The translations under genes were made by a program, and so were the position numbers. A DNA stretch of 45,216 nucleotides from Methylobacterium crusticola (GTDB taxonomy: Bacteria > Pseudomonadota > Alphaproteobacteria > Rhizobiales > Beijerinckiaceae): the NCBI RefSeq assembly GCF_003574465.1, contig NZ_QOWC01000045.1:1-45216 (forward strand), read 5' to 3'. Positions 16,503 through 24,604 of the stretch are shown piece by piece. Positions within the stretch are counted from its first letter, which is position 1. Every line of letters starts with the position of its first letter. The notes under the pieces are model-generated. The model made no database searches. It saw nothing but the letters and a program-made list of their open reading frames with translations, and had not been told where the DNA came from.

Positions 16503-17852
16503 ATGCCCGGGACAGGTCGTGGCGGCAGAGATGCCGGTGTCTGGACGCGGCGCGAGGCGCTGGCGGGAGCCGGCGCGACGGCGGGCAGCCTGCTGCTCTC
16601 CGGCCGCCCCGCGCAGGCGCAGGGCCAGAAGCCCGCCGAGATCAAGGTCGGCATCGCCACCTACCTGTCGGGCCCCGCCAGCGTGTTCGGCGTGCCGGGC
16701 CGCCAGACCGCCGAGATGCTGTTCGACGAGATCAACGCCGCCGGCGGCATCGCCGGGGTCAAGGTCCGGCCGATCTTCGTCGACGAGGGCCCGGGCGTCG
16801 ACCACTTCGTCGGCGAGTACCGCCGCCTCGTGCAGAGCGAGGGCGTCCACCTGCTGTTCGCGGCGATCTCGTCGGCCGATTGCATCGCCTGCGCGCCCCT
16901 CTCGGACGAGCTGAAGCGCCCGACCCTGCTGTGGGATTGCGGCACCCAGCGGATCTTCGAGGAGAACCGCTACACCTACGCGTTCCGCACCCAGGCCAAC
17001 GCCACGCCCGAGATCCTCTCGGCGCTGCTCTACCTCCTGAGGGCGAAGCCCGACTTCAAGTCGATCGCGGTCATCAACCAGGACTACGCCTGGGGGCGCG
17101 ATTCCTGGGACATCTTCCGCACCGCCATGAACACCCTGAAGCCCGGGGTGAAGGTCGCGGCCGAGCTGTTCCCCCGCTTCGGCGCCACCGACTTCTCGAC
17201 CGAGATCACCCGCGTGCTGGCCCTGCGGCCCGACGTGGTGCTGTCGACCTCCTGGGGCGGCGACCTCGACGCCCTGATCCGCCAGGCCTCCGACCGCAAG
17301 CTGTTCGAGCGCGCGACCTTCGTGATGCCGCTCGCCGAATCCTCGCTCCAGCGGGTGGGCAAGGCCCTGCCGCCCGGCCACATCGTGGGCGCCCGCGGCG
17401 ACCACTGGTTCCTGCACCCGGCTCCCGCCGACCCCGAGCGCCTGAAGCGCTTCACCGAGAGCTACCGCAGCCGCTTCAACGCCTACCCGATCTATCCCTG
17501 CTTCCACATGGCCCAGGCCGTCTCGGCCATGAAGGCGGGCCTCGAGAAGGCGGTGGCCGCCAAGGGCGGCGGCTGGCCGACCGACGCCGAGCTCGCGGCC
17601 GCCTTCCGGGGGCTGGAATTCCCCTCGCCGACCGCGAGCGTGCGCATCCGCGAGGACGGGCAGGGCCTCGAGAACCAGATCATCGGCACGACGCTGCACA
17701 GCGAGCGCTACCCCTTCCCGGTGCTCACCGACATGGTGGTGTTCCCGGCCGAGACCGTGACCACGCCCGTCGGCCAGAAGAGCGCCGACTGGCTCAAGAC
17801 GCTGACGCCCGAGATGGTGGCGAGGCTGCCCCAGGCGCTGGCGTTCCGGTAG
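16503..17852 (+). CDS. ABC transporter substrate-binding protein, Liv/amide-type
   Basis: 449 aa periplasmic binding protein of the branched-chain amino-acid/amide (type 1) family. Export signal with a twin-arginine-like VWTRREALAGAGATAGSLLL, cleavage after AQA. The mature protein starts EIKVGIATYLSGPASVFGVP and has INAAGGIAGVKVRP, then LLWDCGTQRIFEENRYTYAF and the second-lobe VINQDYAWGRDSW. The ATG at 16503 is favoured over the ATG at 16497 because GGAGG is 7 nt away from the former and 1 nt from the latter. At about 450 residues it is longer than true Leu/Ile/Val-binding proteins, which suggests another ligand. First gene of the unit with livHMGF-type genes. Confidence 0.92.
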   Translation: MPGTGRGGRDAGVWTRREALAGAGATAGSLLLSGRPAQAQGQKPAEIKVGIATYLSGPASVFGVPGRQTAEMLFDEINAAGGIAGVKVRPIFVDEGPGVDHFVGEYRRLVQSEGVHLLFAAISSADCIACAPLSDELKRPTLLWDCGTQRIFEENRYTYAFRTQANATPEILSALLYLLRAKPDFKSIAVINQDYAWGRDSWDIFRTAMNTLKPGVKVAAELFPRFGATDFSTEITRVLALRPDVVLSTSWGGDLDALIRQASDRKLFERATFVMPLAESSLQRVGKALPPGHIVGARGDHWFLHPAPADPERLKRFTESYRSRFNAYPIYPCFHMAQAVSAMKAGLEKAVAAKGGGWPTDAELAAAFRGLEFPSPTASVRIREDGQGLENQIIGTTLHSERYPFPVLTDMVVFPAETVTTPVGQKSADWLKTLTPEMVARLPQALAFR

Positions 17853-17868
17853 CGGGCGGGCGGGCGCG

Positions 17869-18801
17869 ATGTCCTGGCTCTCCGAGAACGGGCTCCTCGT
17901 CGGCCTCGCGCTCCTCGACGGCCTGTCCTACGCGGCGGCGGTGTTCATGGTCGCGGTGGGGCTGAACCTCGTGTTCGGCGTGCTGCGGGTGCTGAACGTC
18001 GCCCACGGCAGCCTCTACGCCATCGGCGGCTACGCGGCGGCCTCGCTCGGGCTGTTCGTCGCGTCGCTCGGGGCGCCGCCCTGGGCCGGCCTGCCGGTCC
18101 TGCTCGCGGCGGCGGTCCTCGTGGGGGCGATCCTCGGGCCGCTGATCGAGCGGCTGCTGCTGCGGCGCATGCAGGACCGGGAGCCGGTGCTCCAGCTCCT
18201 CGTCACCTTCGCGCTGTTCATGATCCTGGAGGATCTCCAGAAGCTCGTCTGGGGCGTGCAGCCGGTGGTGTTCGACGCGCCGCTGAAGTGGCTCGGCACC
18301 GTCGACGTGCCGTTCGGGACCGACGTGATCCCGTTCACCGCCTACCAGCTCTACGTGCTGCCCGGGGTGGCCCTGGCGACGCTCGCGGGCCTCGCCTACG
18401 TGCTGCGCTTCACCCTCGTCGGCCGCATGGTGGTGGCCGTGACGGTGGACCGCGAGGCGGCCCGCGCCCTCGGCATCGACGCCGCCAAGGTCACGCTCCT
18501 GACCTTCACGGCGGGCGCGGCGCTGGCGGCCCTCGGCGGCGCGCTCGCGGCCCCGACCGTGTCCCTGGTGCCGGGGGTCGGCGCCTCCACCATCGTGCTG
18601 TCCTTCGCGGTCGTGGCGACGGCGGGGCTCGGGCAGGTCGAGGGCGCGGCGGTGGCCGCCCTCCTGATCGGCCTCGGGCGCTCCTTCGCGGTCTACGTCG
18701 CGCCCGAGTTCGAGGTGGTGGTGCCCTACGCCATCATGGTGGCGGTGCTGCTGTTTCGCCCGCAAGGGCTGTTCGGCGTCGCGGAGACCCGGCGGATATG
18801 A
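17869..18801 (+). CDS. ABC permease, LivH-type
   Basis: 310 aa, about eight membrane segments. The motif GLNLVFGVLRVLNVAHGSLY near residues 32-51 is the hallmark of LivH (the FG.L...N.AHG stretch), and the loop VDREAARALGIDAAKVTLLT is its EAA-type coupling region. It forms the membrane channel together with the LivM-type protein encoded 31 bp downstream, to bring the ligand of the 16503 binding protein into the cell. Same strand, 16 bp after that gene. Confidence 0.92.
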   Translation: MSWLSENGLLVGLALLDGLSYAAAVFMVAVGLNLVFGVLRVLNVAHGSLYAIGGYAAASLGLFVASLGAPPWAGLPVLLAAAVLVGAILGPLIERLLLRRMQDREPVLQLLVTFALFMILEDLQKLVWGVQPVVFDAPLKWLGTVDVPFGTDVIPFTAYQLYVLPGVALATLAGLAYVLRFTLVGRMVVAVTVDREAARALGIDAAKVTLLTFTAGAALAALGGALAAPTVSLVPGVGASTIVLSFAVVATAGLGQVEGAAVAALLIGLGRSFAVYVAPEFEVVVPYAIMVAVLLFRPQGLFGVAETRRI

Positions 18802-18832
18802 GGGGCGGCCCGGCGCCCCCCGAGGAGGCACG

Positions 18833-19762
18833 ATGACCCGCCTGGGCGAAACCCTCCTGGCCCTCGCCGGGGCCGCGGCGGTCCTGGCGCTGGCCTACGC
18901 GGTGCCGTGGCTGCGCTTCGTGCTCACCATCGCGCTCGCCAAGGGCCTGGCGGTCCTCGGCATCCTGCTCCTGCTGCGGGCCGGCCAGGTCAGCTTCGGG
19001 CACGCGCTCTACCTCGCGCTCGCCGCCTACGGGATCGCCTTCGGGACGATGGCGGTGCCCGAGGCCCTCGTGCTGATCCCGGGCGCGGCCCTGCTCTCCG
19101 GGCTCGTCGGCCTCGTGATCGGGCTGTTCGTGGTGCGCTACCGCGAGATCTTCTTCGGGATGCTCAACCTCGCCCTCAGCATGGTGTTCTACTCCGTCCT
19201 CGAGAAGTTCTACGCCGTCACGCACGGGGCGGACGGGATCCGGCTCGGCCCCGTGACCTATCTCGGCCGGCCGCTCGCCGGCGAGGCGGCGGAATGGGCC
19301 GTGCTCGCCGTCGCGCTCGGCCTCGCGCTCGCCTTCGGGGCGCTCGTGCGGGTGGCGCTGGCCTCGCCCCTCGGCGAGGCGCTCGCCGGCATCAAGACGC
19401 GGGAGACGCGGCTCGACTTCATGGGCGTGTCCCCGAGGCGCGTGCTGCTCGCCGCCTACGTGGCCTCCGCGGTGATGGCGGGCTGCGGCGGCGCCATCAT
19501 CGCGCTCACCACCCGCCACGTCACCCCGGCCATCGCCTACTGGACGACCTCGGGCGAGCTCGTGTTCATCGCGATCCTGGGCGGGGCCGGCAGCGTGCTC
19601 GGGCCGTTCCTGGGCGCGGCCGCCTACGAGCTGACGCGGGTCTACGCCGCGGCCCTCGTGGCCAATGCCTGGCAGATGGTGCTGGGCCTCGTGCTCCTCG
19701 CGGTGATCGTGTTCGCGCCCGGCGGCCTCTGGGGCATGATCGCCCGGCGGAGGCCCGCATGA
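18833..19762 (+). CDS. ABC permease, LivM-type
   Basis: 309 aa with about eight to nine spans. Conserved LivM landmarks: LLLRAGQVSFGHALYLALAAYG near the N-terminus and a C-terminal ILGGAGSVLGPFLGAAAYE. The coupling loop is LGEALAGIKTRETRLDFMGV. GAGGAGG is just upstream of the ATG. Its stop overlaps the livG-type start by 4 nt (ATGA). Partner of the LivH-type permease. Confidence 0.92.
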   Translation: MTRLGETLLALAGAAAVLALAYAVPWLRFVLTIALAKGLAVLGILLLLRAGQVSFGHALYLALAAYGIAFGTMAVPEALVLIPGAALLSGLVGLVIGLFVVRYREIFFGMLNLALSMVFYSVLEKFYAVTHGADGIRLGPVTYLGRPLAGEAAEWAVLAVALGLALAFGALVRVALASPLGEALAGIKTRETRLDFMGVSPRRVLLAAYVASAVMAGCGGAIIALTTRHVTPAIAYWTTSGELVFIAILGGAGSVLGPFLGAAAYELTRVYAAALVANAWQMVLGLVLLAVIVFAPGGLWGMIARRRPA

Positions 19763-20529
19763 GCGTCCTGCTCGCGGCCCGGGGCCTGCGGCTCGCCTTC
19801 GGGGGATTGAGGGCCGCCGACGGCATCGACCTCGACGTCGAGGCGGGCGAGTTCCTGGCGATCATCGGCCCGAACGGGGCCGGCAAGACCACCTTCATCA
19901 ACATGACGACGGGCTACCTGCGGCCCCAGGGCGGCAGCATCGCGTTCGAGGGCCGGCCGGTCCTCGGCCTGTCGCCGCGCCGGATCGTCGGCCTCGGCAT
20001 CGCCCGCAGCTTCCAGCTGCCGCAGCTCTTCTCCGAGCACACGGTGCTCCAGAACGTGGCGCTGGCGGTGGCGGCCCGGGAGGGCGTGTGGTCGGCGCTG
20101 ACGCCGCTCCTGCGCCCGCGCTACCGCGACGAGGCCGCGGAGCTGATCGGCCGCTTCGGCCTCTCGGGCATCGCCGGGGTGCGGGCGGACGCGCTGAACG
20201 AGGGCGCGCGCAAGCTCGTCGACATCGCCATGGCGGTGGCGCTGCGCCCCCGCCTGCTCCTGATGGACGAGCCGACGAGCGGCGTCGCGGCGGCGGAGAA
20301 GATGGCCATCGTCGAGACGCTGGTGCGGGTGCTGCGCGAGGCCGGGGTGACGGCGGTCTTCGTGGAGCACGACATGGAGGTGGTCGGGCGCTTCGCCGAC
20401 CGGGTGGCGGTCTGGGGCCAGGGCCGCATCGCGGCGCTCGGGGACCCGGCGACGATCCTCAACGACCCGGAGGTGCAGCGCACGGTGATCGGCGTGGTGC
20501 CGGCGGGGGGCGCCCATGCTGCGGCTTGA
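19759..20529 (+). CDS. ABC ATP-binding protein, LivG-type
   Basis: 256 aa. Walker A GPNGAGKTT at 37-45, Q-loop RSFQLPQLF, Walker B LLLMDEPTSGV, H-loop VEHDMEVV. The ABC signature is degenerate: LNEGARK stands where LSxGxx is usual, something tolerated in some LivG proteins. It pairs with the LivF-type ATPase to drive the two permeases. The start overlaps the livM-type stop by 4 nt and the end overlaps the next gene by 14 nt, so the cluster is translationally coupled. Confidence 0.92.
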   Translation: MSVLLAARGLRLAFGGLRAADGIDLDVEAGEFLAIIGPNGAGKTTFINMTTGYLRPQGGSIAFEGRPVLGLSPRRIVGLGIARSFQLPQLFSEHTVLQNVALAVAAREGVWSALTPLLRPRYRDEAAELIGRFGLSGIAGVRADALNEGARKLVDIAMAVALRPRLLLMDEPTSGVAAAEKMAIVETLVRVLREAGVTAVFVEHDMEVVGRFADRVAVWGQGRIAALGDPATILNDPEVQRTVIGVVPAGGAHAAA

Positions 20530-21172
20530 GGCGGCGGCGGTCGAGATCGCGGGGACGCCCGTGCTGCGCGGCGTCGATCTCGCGGTGCCCCCAGGCGGGC
20601 GCGTGGCCCTGATCGGGCGCAACGGCGCGGGCAAGACCACCACATTGCGGGCCCTGATGGGCCTGCTGCCCCTGCGGGCAGGCCGGGTCGTGCTCGACGG
20701 GCGGGACGCCGGCGCCGTGCCGGCCCACCACCGGGCGCGGCTCGGCATCGGCTACGCCCCGGAGGAGCGCCGGCTGTTCGGGAGCTTCTCGGTGCGCGAC
20801 AACCTGCTGCTGCCGGCCCAGGTCCTGGGCCTGCCGCGGGCGGAGGTGGAGCGCCGGCTCGACGCCGTCTACGGGCTCCTGCCGGAGCTGCGGGAGTTCG
20901 GGCCCCGCAAGGCGGCGGGCCTGTCGGGCGGCCAGGGCAAGATGGTGGCCCTCGGGCGCGCCCTGATGGTCGGCACGCGGGCGGTGCTGCTCGACGAGCC
21001 GTTCCAGGGCCTCGCCCCGGCGCTCGCCCTGCGCTACGCCGAGGCCCTGGCGCGCCTGCGCGCGGCGCTGCCCGACGTCGCGATCCTGATCACCGAGAGC
21101 AGCCCCGACCTGCTGCGCTCGCTCGTCGACAGCACGATCCAGATCGAGCGCGGGGAGATGACCTGCGCCTGA
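20516..21172 (+). CDS. ABC ATP-binding protein, LivF-type
   Basis: 218 aa, slightly shorter than the usual 230-240. Walker A GRNGAGKTT at 34-42, IGYAPEERRLFGSFSV (Q-loop region typical of LivF, with PEERR), signature LSGGQGKM, Walker B AVLLDEPFQGLAP. The H-loop position reads ITESSPD rather than the usual VEQ/VEH: the switch residue is a Ser/Glu context, so catalysis may rest mainly on the LivG partner. Last transporter gene of the unit; a strong hairpin separates it from the aldehyde dehydrogenase gene. Confidence 0.9.
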   Translation: MLRLEAAAVEIAGTPVLRGVDLAVPPGGRVALIGRNGAGKTTTLRALMGLLPLRAGRVVLDGRDAGAVPAHHRARLGIGYAPEERRLFGSFSVRDNLLLPAQVLGLPRAEVERRLDAVYGLLPELREFGPRKAAGLSGGQGKMVALGRALMVGTRAVLLDEPFQGLAPALALRYAEALARLRAALPDVAILITESSPDLLRSLVDSTIQIERGEMTCA

Positions 21173-21211
21173 TGTCCGGACGGAGGGGCGCGGGAGCGCG
21201 TCCTGCCGCCC

Positions 21212-21249
21212 GGGACCGCCCCGGGGGCCGCGAGGCCCCGGGCGGTCCC
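21212..21249 (+). terminator. Intercistronic GC hairpin, livF to aldehyde dehydrogenase
   Basis: GGGACCGCC (21212-21220) pairs with GGCGGTCCC (21241-21249) and the inner GGGGCC with GGCCCC, with a small bulge, giving a long stem and short loop. No U-run follows. It may weaken read-through or protect the upstream mRNA, allowing different levels of transporter and enzymes. Confidence 0.45.
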
Positions 21250-21270
21250 CGCACAGATTGGAGCTTTCCC

Positions 21271-22725
21271 ATGACCATCCACCAGACCTTCACCACCCAC
21301 CAGAACTTCATCGGCGGCGAGTGGCGCGGCACGGCCGAGAGCCTGGCCGTCCTCAACCCCTCCGACGGCCAGGAGATGGCCCGCATCGCCCGCGGGGGCG
21401 CGGCCGAGATCGACGCCGCCGTGGCGGCCGGGCAGGCGGCCCTCGACGGCGCCTGGGGCCGCCTCGACGCGGTCTCGCGGGGCCGCCTGCTCCTGCGCCT
21501 CGCCGACCTGATCCGCCGCGACGCCGAGACCCTGGCCCGGATGGAGAGCGAGGACGTCGGCAAGCCGCTCACCCTCGCGCGCAACGACGCGCAGGTCTGC
21601 GCGCGCTACTTCGAGTATTACGGCGGCGCCGCCGACAAGGTGCACGGCGACACCATCCCGTTCCAGGACGGCTTCACCGTCATGACCGTGTGGGAGCCCC
21701 ACGGCGTCGTCGGCGTGATCGTGCCCTGGAACTATCCCCTGCAGATGACCGGGCGCTCCGTGGCGCCGGCGCTGGCCATGGGCAACGCCGTCGTGCTCAA
21801 GCCCGCCGAGGACACCTCGCTCACGGCGCTCCACCTCGCCAGGCTCGCCCAGGAGGCGGGCTTCCCGCCCGGCAGCCTCAACGTGGTCACGGGGCTCGGC
21901 GAGGAGGCGGGCGCGGCGCTCGCCGCGCATGCGGGCATCGCCCACGTCAGCTTCACGGGCTCGCCCGAGGTCGGCACGCTGATCCAGGCCGCGGCGGCCC
22001 GCAACACGATCCCGGTGACGCTCGAGCTCGGCGGCAAGTCCCCTCAGGTGGTCTTCGCCGACGCCGACCTCGACGACGCGGCGGCCACCATCGTGCGGGG
22101 CATCACCCAGAATGCCGGCCAGACCTGCTCGGCGGGCTCGCGGGTGCTGGTCGAGGCGCCGGTCTACGACAGCTTCACGGCCGACCTCGCGCGGCGCTTC
22201 GAGGCCCTGAAGGTCGGGGCGGGCTCCCAGGACCTCGACCTCGGCCCGGTCGTGAACGCGCAGCAGAAGCGCCGGATCGAGGGCTACCTCGCGCTCGCCG
22301 GCCGCGACGGCCCGCGCATCCTGGCCCAGGGCGCGCTCGGCACCAACCTGCCGGAGGCCGGCTACTACGTGCGCCCGACCTTGATCGGCGACGTCGGTCC
22401 CGATCACCGCCTCGCCCAGGAGGAGATCTTCGGGCCCGTGCTGGTGGCGATCCGGGTGCGGGACGAGGCCGAGGCGCTCCGCATCGCCAACAACACCCAG
22501 TACGGCCTCGTCGCCGGCGTGTGGACGCGCGACATCGGCAAGGCGATGCGCCTCGCCAGGGGGATCCGGTCGGGCCAGGTCTTCATCAACAATTACGGCG
22601 CGGGGGGCGGCGTCGAGCTCCCCTTCGGCGGCGTGAAGCGCTCGGGCCACGGCCGCGAGAAGGGCTTCGAGGCGCTCTACGGCTTCGGCGCCCTCAAGAC
22701 CATCGCGATCAAGCACGGCGCGTAG
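21271..22725 (+). CDS. NAD(P)-dependent aldehyde dehydrogenase
   Basis: 484 aa, normal length. Residues 11-20 NFIGGEWRGT are the ALDH start; VPWNYPLQM (about 152-160), the cofactor loop SFTGSPEVG, general base Glu252 in LELGGKSPQVV, and catalytic Cys286 in NAGQTCSAGS are all in place; EEIFGPVL and the C-terminal PFGGVKRSGHGREKGFEAL complete the family pattern. It resembles betaine-aldehyde/aromatic-aldehyde dehydrogenases, but the substrate cannot be fixed. The ATG is preceded by a GGAG. Located between the Liv-type transporter and an SDR gene, it probably oxidises an aldehyde formed from the imported compound. Confidence 0.93.
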   Translation: MTIHQTFTTHQNFIGGEWRGTAESLAVLNPSDGQEMARIARGGAAEIDAAVAAGQAALDGAWGRLDAVSRGRLLLRLADLIRRDAETLARMESEDVGKPLTLARNDAQVCARYFEYYGGAADKVHGDTIPFQDGFTVMTVWEPHGVVGVIVPWNYPLQMTGRSVAPALAMGNAVVLKPAEDTSLTALHLARLAQEAGFPPGSLNVVTGLGEEAGAALAAHAGIAHVSFTGSPEVGTLIQAAAARNTIPVTLELGGKSPQVVFADADLDDAAATIVRGITQNAGQTCSAGSRVLVEAPVYDSFTADLARRFEALKVGAGSQDLDLGPVVNAQQKRRIEGYLALAGRDGPRILAQGALGTNLPEAGYYVRPTLIGDVGPDHRLAQEEIFGPVLVAIRVRDEAEALRIANNTQYGLVAGVWTRDIGKAMRLARGIRSGQVFINNYGAGGGVELPFGGVKRSGHGREKGFEALYGFGALKTIAIKHGA

Positions 22726-22790
22726 GCGCCCCACCCGCTGCGTCCGCCGGGGGCGGAGCCCGACGACGCGCTCACACAGGGAGAACGAAC

Positions 22791-23540
22791 ATGAGGCTCG
22801 AAGGCAAGGTCGCGATCGTGACGGGCGCCGGCGGCGGCTTCGGCGAGGGCATCGCCAGGCGCTACGCGCAGGAGGGCGCCCGGGTGGCGGTGCTCGACCT
22901 GCGGGGCGACGCCGCCGAGCGGGTCGCGCGCGAGATCGGCCCGAACGCCATCGCGATCGCGGCCGATGTCGGCGTCGAGGCGGACGTGAACGCCGCGGTC
23001 CGGCGTACCACCGAGGCCTTCGGGGTGCCCCACATCCTGGTCAACAACGCCGGCACGACGCACCGGAACCAGCCGCTGATGGACGTGGACGAGGAGGCCT
23101 TCGACCGGGTCTTCCGCGTCAACGTGAAGTCGATCTTCTACTTCGTGCGCGCGATCGCGCCGGCCATGCGCGACAACGGCGGCGGGGTCATCCTCAACGT
23201 CGGCTCGACGGCCGGCATCCGGCCGCGGCCCGGCCTGACCTGGTACAACGCCTCCAAGGGGGCGGTGAACCTGATGTCGAAGTCCCTCGCCGTGGAGCTG
23301 GCGCCCTGGAAGATCCGGGTCAACGCCCTCTGCCCGGTGATGGGCGAGACCGGCCTGCTCGAGGCCTTCATGGGCGTGCCGGACACCCCCGAGAACCGGG
23401 CGAAGTTCATCGCCACGATCCCCCTCGGCCGCATGTCCCGGGCCGAGGACATCGCCGCCGTGGCGCTGTTCCTCGCCTCCGACGAGGCGGCGTTCGTCAC
23501 CGGCGTCGAGATGCCGATCGACGGCGGCCGCACCGTGTAG
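22791..23540 (+). CDS. SDR family oxidoreductase
   Basis: 249 aa classical short-chain dehydrogenase. Cofactor motif TGAGGGFGEGIA at 11-22, Asp36 at the end of beta-2 (VAVLDLRG) which favours NAD(H), NNAG at 85-88, catalytic Asn111, Ser139, Tyr152 and Lys156 (YNASK). The C-terminal VTGVEMPIDGGRTV is standard. The GGPSGG-like late sequences are absent, so only the general class is clear: 3-oxoacyl/ketone-alcohol interconversion. GGGAG precedes the ATG by about 8 nt. It follows the aldehyde dehydrogenase by 65 bp, fitting an alcohol-to-aldehyde-to-acid pathway for the imported substrate, and ends 6 bp before the convergent LysR stop. Confidence 0.92.
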   Translation: MRLEGKVAIVTGAGGGFGEGIARRYAQEGARVAVLDLRGDAAERVAREIGPNAIAIAADVGVEADVNAAVRRTTEAFGVPHILVNNAGTTHRNQPLMDVDEEAFDRVFRVNVKSIFYFVRAIAPAMRDNGGGVILNVGSTAGIRPRPGLTWYNASKGAVNLMSKSLAVELAPWKIRVNALCPVMGETGLLEAFMGVPDTPENRAKFIATIPLGRMSRAEDIAAVALFLASDEAAFVTGVEMPIDGGRTV

Positions 23541-23553
23541 GCGGCCTCAGGCC
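23526..23553. terminator. Back-to-back hairpins at convergent stop codons
   Basis: GGCCGC (23526-23531) and GCGGCC (23541-23546) form a 6-bp stem whose 9-nt loop ends in the TAG of the SDR gene; GGCC TCA GGCC (23543-23553) is a 4-bp stem whose loop is the LysR stop. Convergent genes with only 6 bp between stops leave no room for other terminators. Short stems and no U-run keep confidence low. Confidence 0.35.
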
Positions 23554-24443
23554 GGCGCCCCCGCGTCCTCCTGCGCGAGGGTGCGCCGCAGCCAGTCGAC
23601 GAAGGCCGCCGCCGCGGGCGCGAGCCCGCGCTCGGCGGCCGGGACGGCCGCGAAGCCGCCGGCGAAGCGGTGGAAGCCGCACGGGGCGACAAGGCGGCCC
23701 GCCGCCAGCTCCTCGCGCACGAGTCGGCGCTCGACAAGGGCGAGCCCGAGGCCCGACAGGGCCGCCTCGATGCACAGGCCGGTATGCGGGAACGTCAGGT
23801 CCCGGTCGGCCCGGACCTCCCAGCCGGTGCGCGCCTCCCAGGTCGGCCAGGACCCGGGCGTGTACTCGTGGCCGATCCGGGTCGCGACGCGGCAGCACCC
23901 GGCCGCGAGGGCCGCCGGATAGGCCGGCGCGCAGACGGCCCCGAACGCCACGTCGCCGAGGTGGATCGCCCGCGCCTCGTCCCGGACCGGGTGGTCGAGG
24001 CGGTCCCAGGTGAGCGTGAGGTCGGCCCCCTCGTCCCGGACCTCGCGGGCCGAGGTCATGGTGAGCCGGACCTGCACGGTCGGCCGCTCCCGGTAGAAGC
24101 CCGCGAGGCGGGGCACGAGCCAGCGCATCGCGAAGGTCGCCCCGCAGGCGAGGTGGACGTTCGGCCCGCGCCCCGCATCCCGCAGGCGGCGGTAGCCGCG
24201 CTCGATCTCGTCGAGGGCGCCCGCCACCACGCCCCGGAAGGCCTCGCCCCCGGGCGTCAGGCGCAGGCCCGTGCCGGCCTTCTCGAACAGCGCGACGCCG
24301 GCATGGTCCTGGAGCGCCCGAACCTGGCGCGACACCGCCCCGTGGGTGCGCCCGAGCTCCTCCGCCGCCCGGGTGACCGAGCCGAGGCGCGCGGCGGCCT
24401 CGAAGGCGCGCAGCGCGGACAGGGGCGGCAGGTTCCGGGGCAT
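23547..24443 (-). CDS. LysR family regulator, GcvA-like
   Basis: 298 aa. The N-terminus MPRNLPPLSALRAFEAAARL with SVTRAAEELGRTHGAVSRQV is the helix-turn-helix of the GcvA/AmpR branch of LysR regulators; the effector domain includes LACGATFAMRWLVPRLAGFY and LTLTWD, GLGLALVERRLV. Ligand unknown. It is divergent from the DUF1127 gene, with an interrupted inverted repeat in between that is a candidate binding site. It could regulate that gene, the zinc alcohol dehydrogenase beyond, or the neighbouring catabolic unit with which it converges. Confidence 0.9.
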   Translation of the reverse strand: MPRNLPPLSALRAFEAAARLGSVTRAAEELGRTHGAVSRQVRALQDHAGVALFEKAGTGLRLTPGGEAFRGVVAGALDEIERGYRRLRDAGRGPNVHLACGATFAMRWLVPRLAGFYRERPTVQVRLTMTSAREVRDEGADLTLTWDRLDHPVRDEARAIHLGDVAFGAVCAPAYPAALAAGCCRVATRIGHEYTPGSWPTWEARTGWEVRADRDLTFPHTGLCIEAALSGLGLALVERRLVREELAAGRLVAPCGFHRFAGGFAAVPAAERGLAPAAAAFVDWLRRTLAQEDAGAPA

Positions 24444-24476
24444 GGGCGCATTCGTGAGTTTCGTGCACGCAGCACG
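24444..24476. repeat. Diverged 33/34-bp repeat, copy A
   Basis: GGGCGCA..CGTGAGT..GTGCACG.AGCACG. It aligns with 24660-24693 at 28 of 34 columns with one 1-base gap. It starts at the first base of the LysR start region and covers part of the interrupted dyad 24454-24489. Confidence 0.6.
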
Positions 24477-24489
24477 CTGAAGAACTCAC
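24454..24489. promoter_or_regulatory. Candidate LysR operator (interrupted dyad)
   Basis: GTGAGTT (24454-24460) and AACTCAC (24483-24489) are exact inverted copies; between them lies a second dyad, CGTGC and GCACG around ACGCA. It is placed 11-46 bp upstream of the LysR start at 24443 and in front of the divergent DUF1127 gene, the usual position for a LysR autoregulatory site. Confidence 0.45.
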
Positions 24490-24512
24490 TATACGGCCGG
24501 CGGGCGCCGGAC

Positions 24513-24550
24513 TAGAGCCATGTTCCGACGCCGTGGCCGCCGGACCGGCC
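24513..24550. repeat. Possible decayed third copy of the TAGAGC repeat
   Basis: TAGAGCCATGTTCCGACG followed by GTGG and CCGG. The order of blocks matches the element at 9326 and 32146 (TAGAGC, TTCCG, GGTACC/CCGG-like end) but with insertions. The match is suggestive only. Confidence 0.3.
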
Positions 24551-24604
24551 GACCAGGTGCCGCCCGCGCAGGAAGCCCGGTCCCGAAGCGCCAGGAGACC
24601 GTCC

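Noticed and set aside
24261..24515. Plus-strand reading frame over the LysR start that contains repeat copy A
   Set aside because: It overlaps the LysR helix-turn-helix coding region antisense and has no domain or ribosome-binding site.
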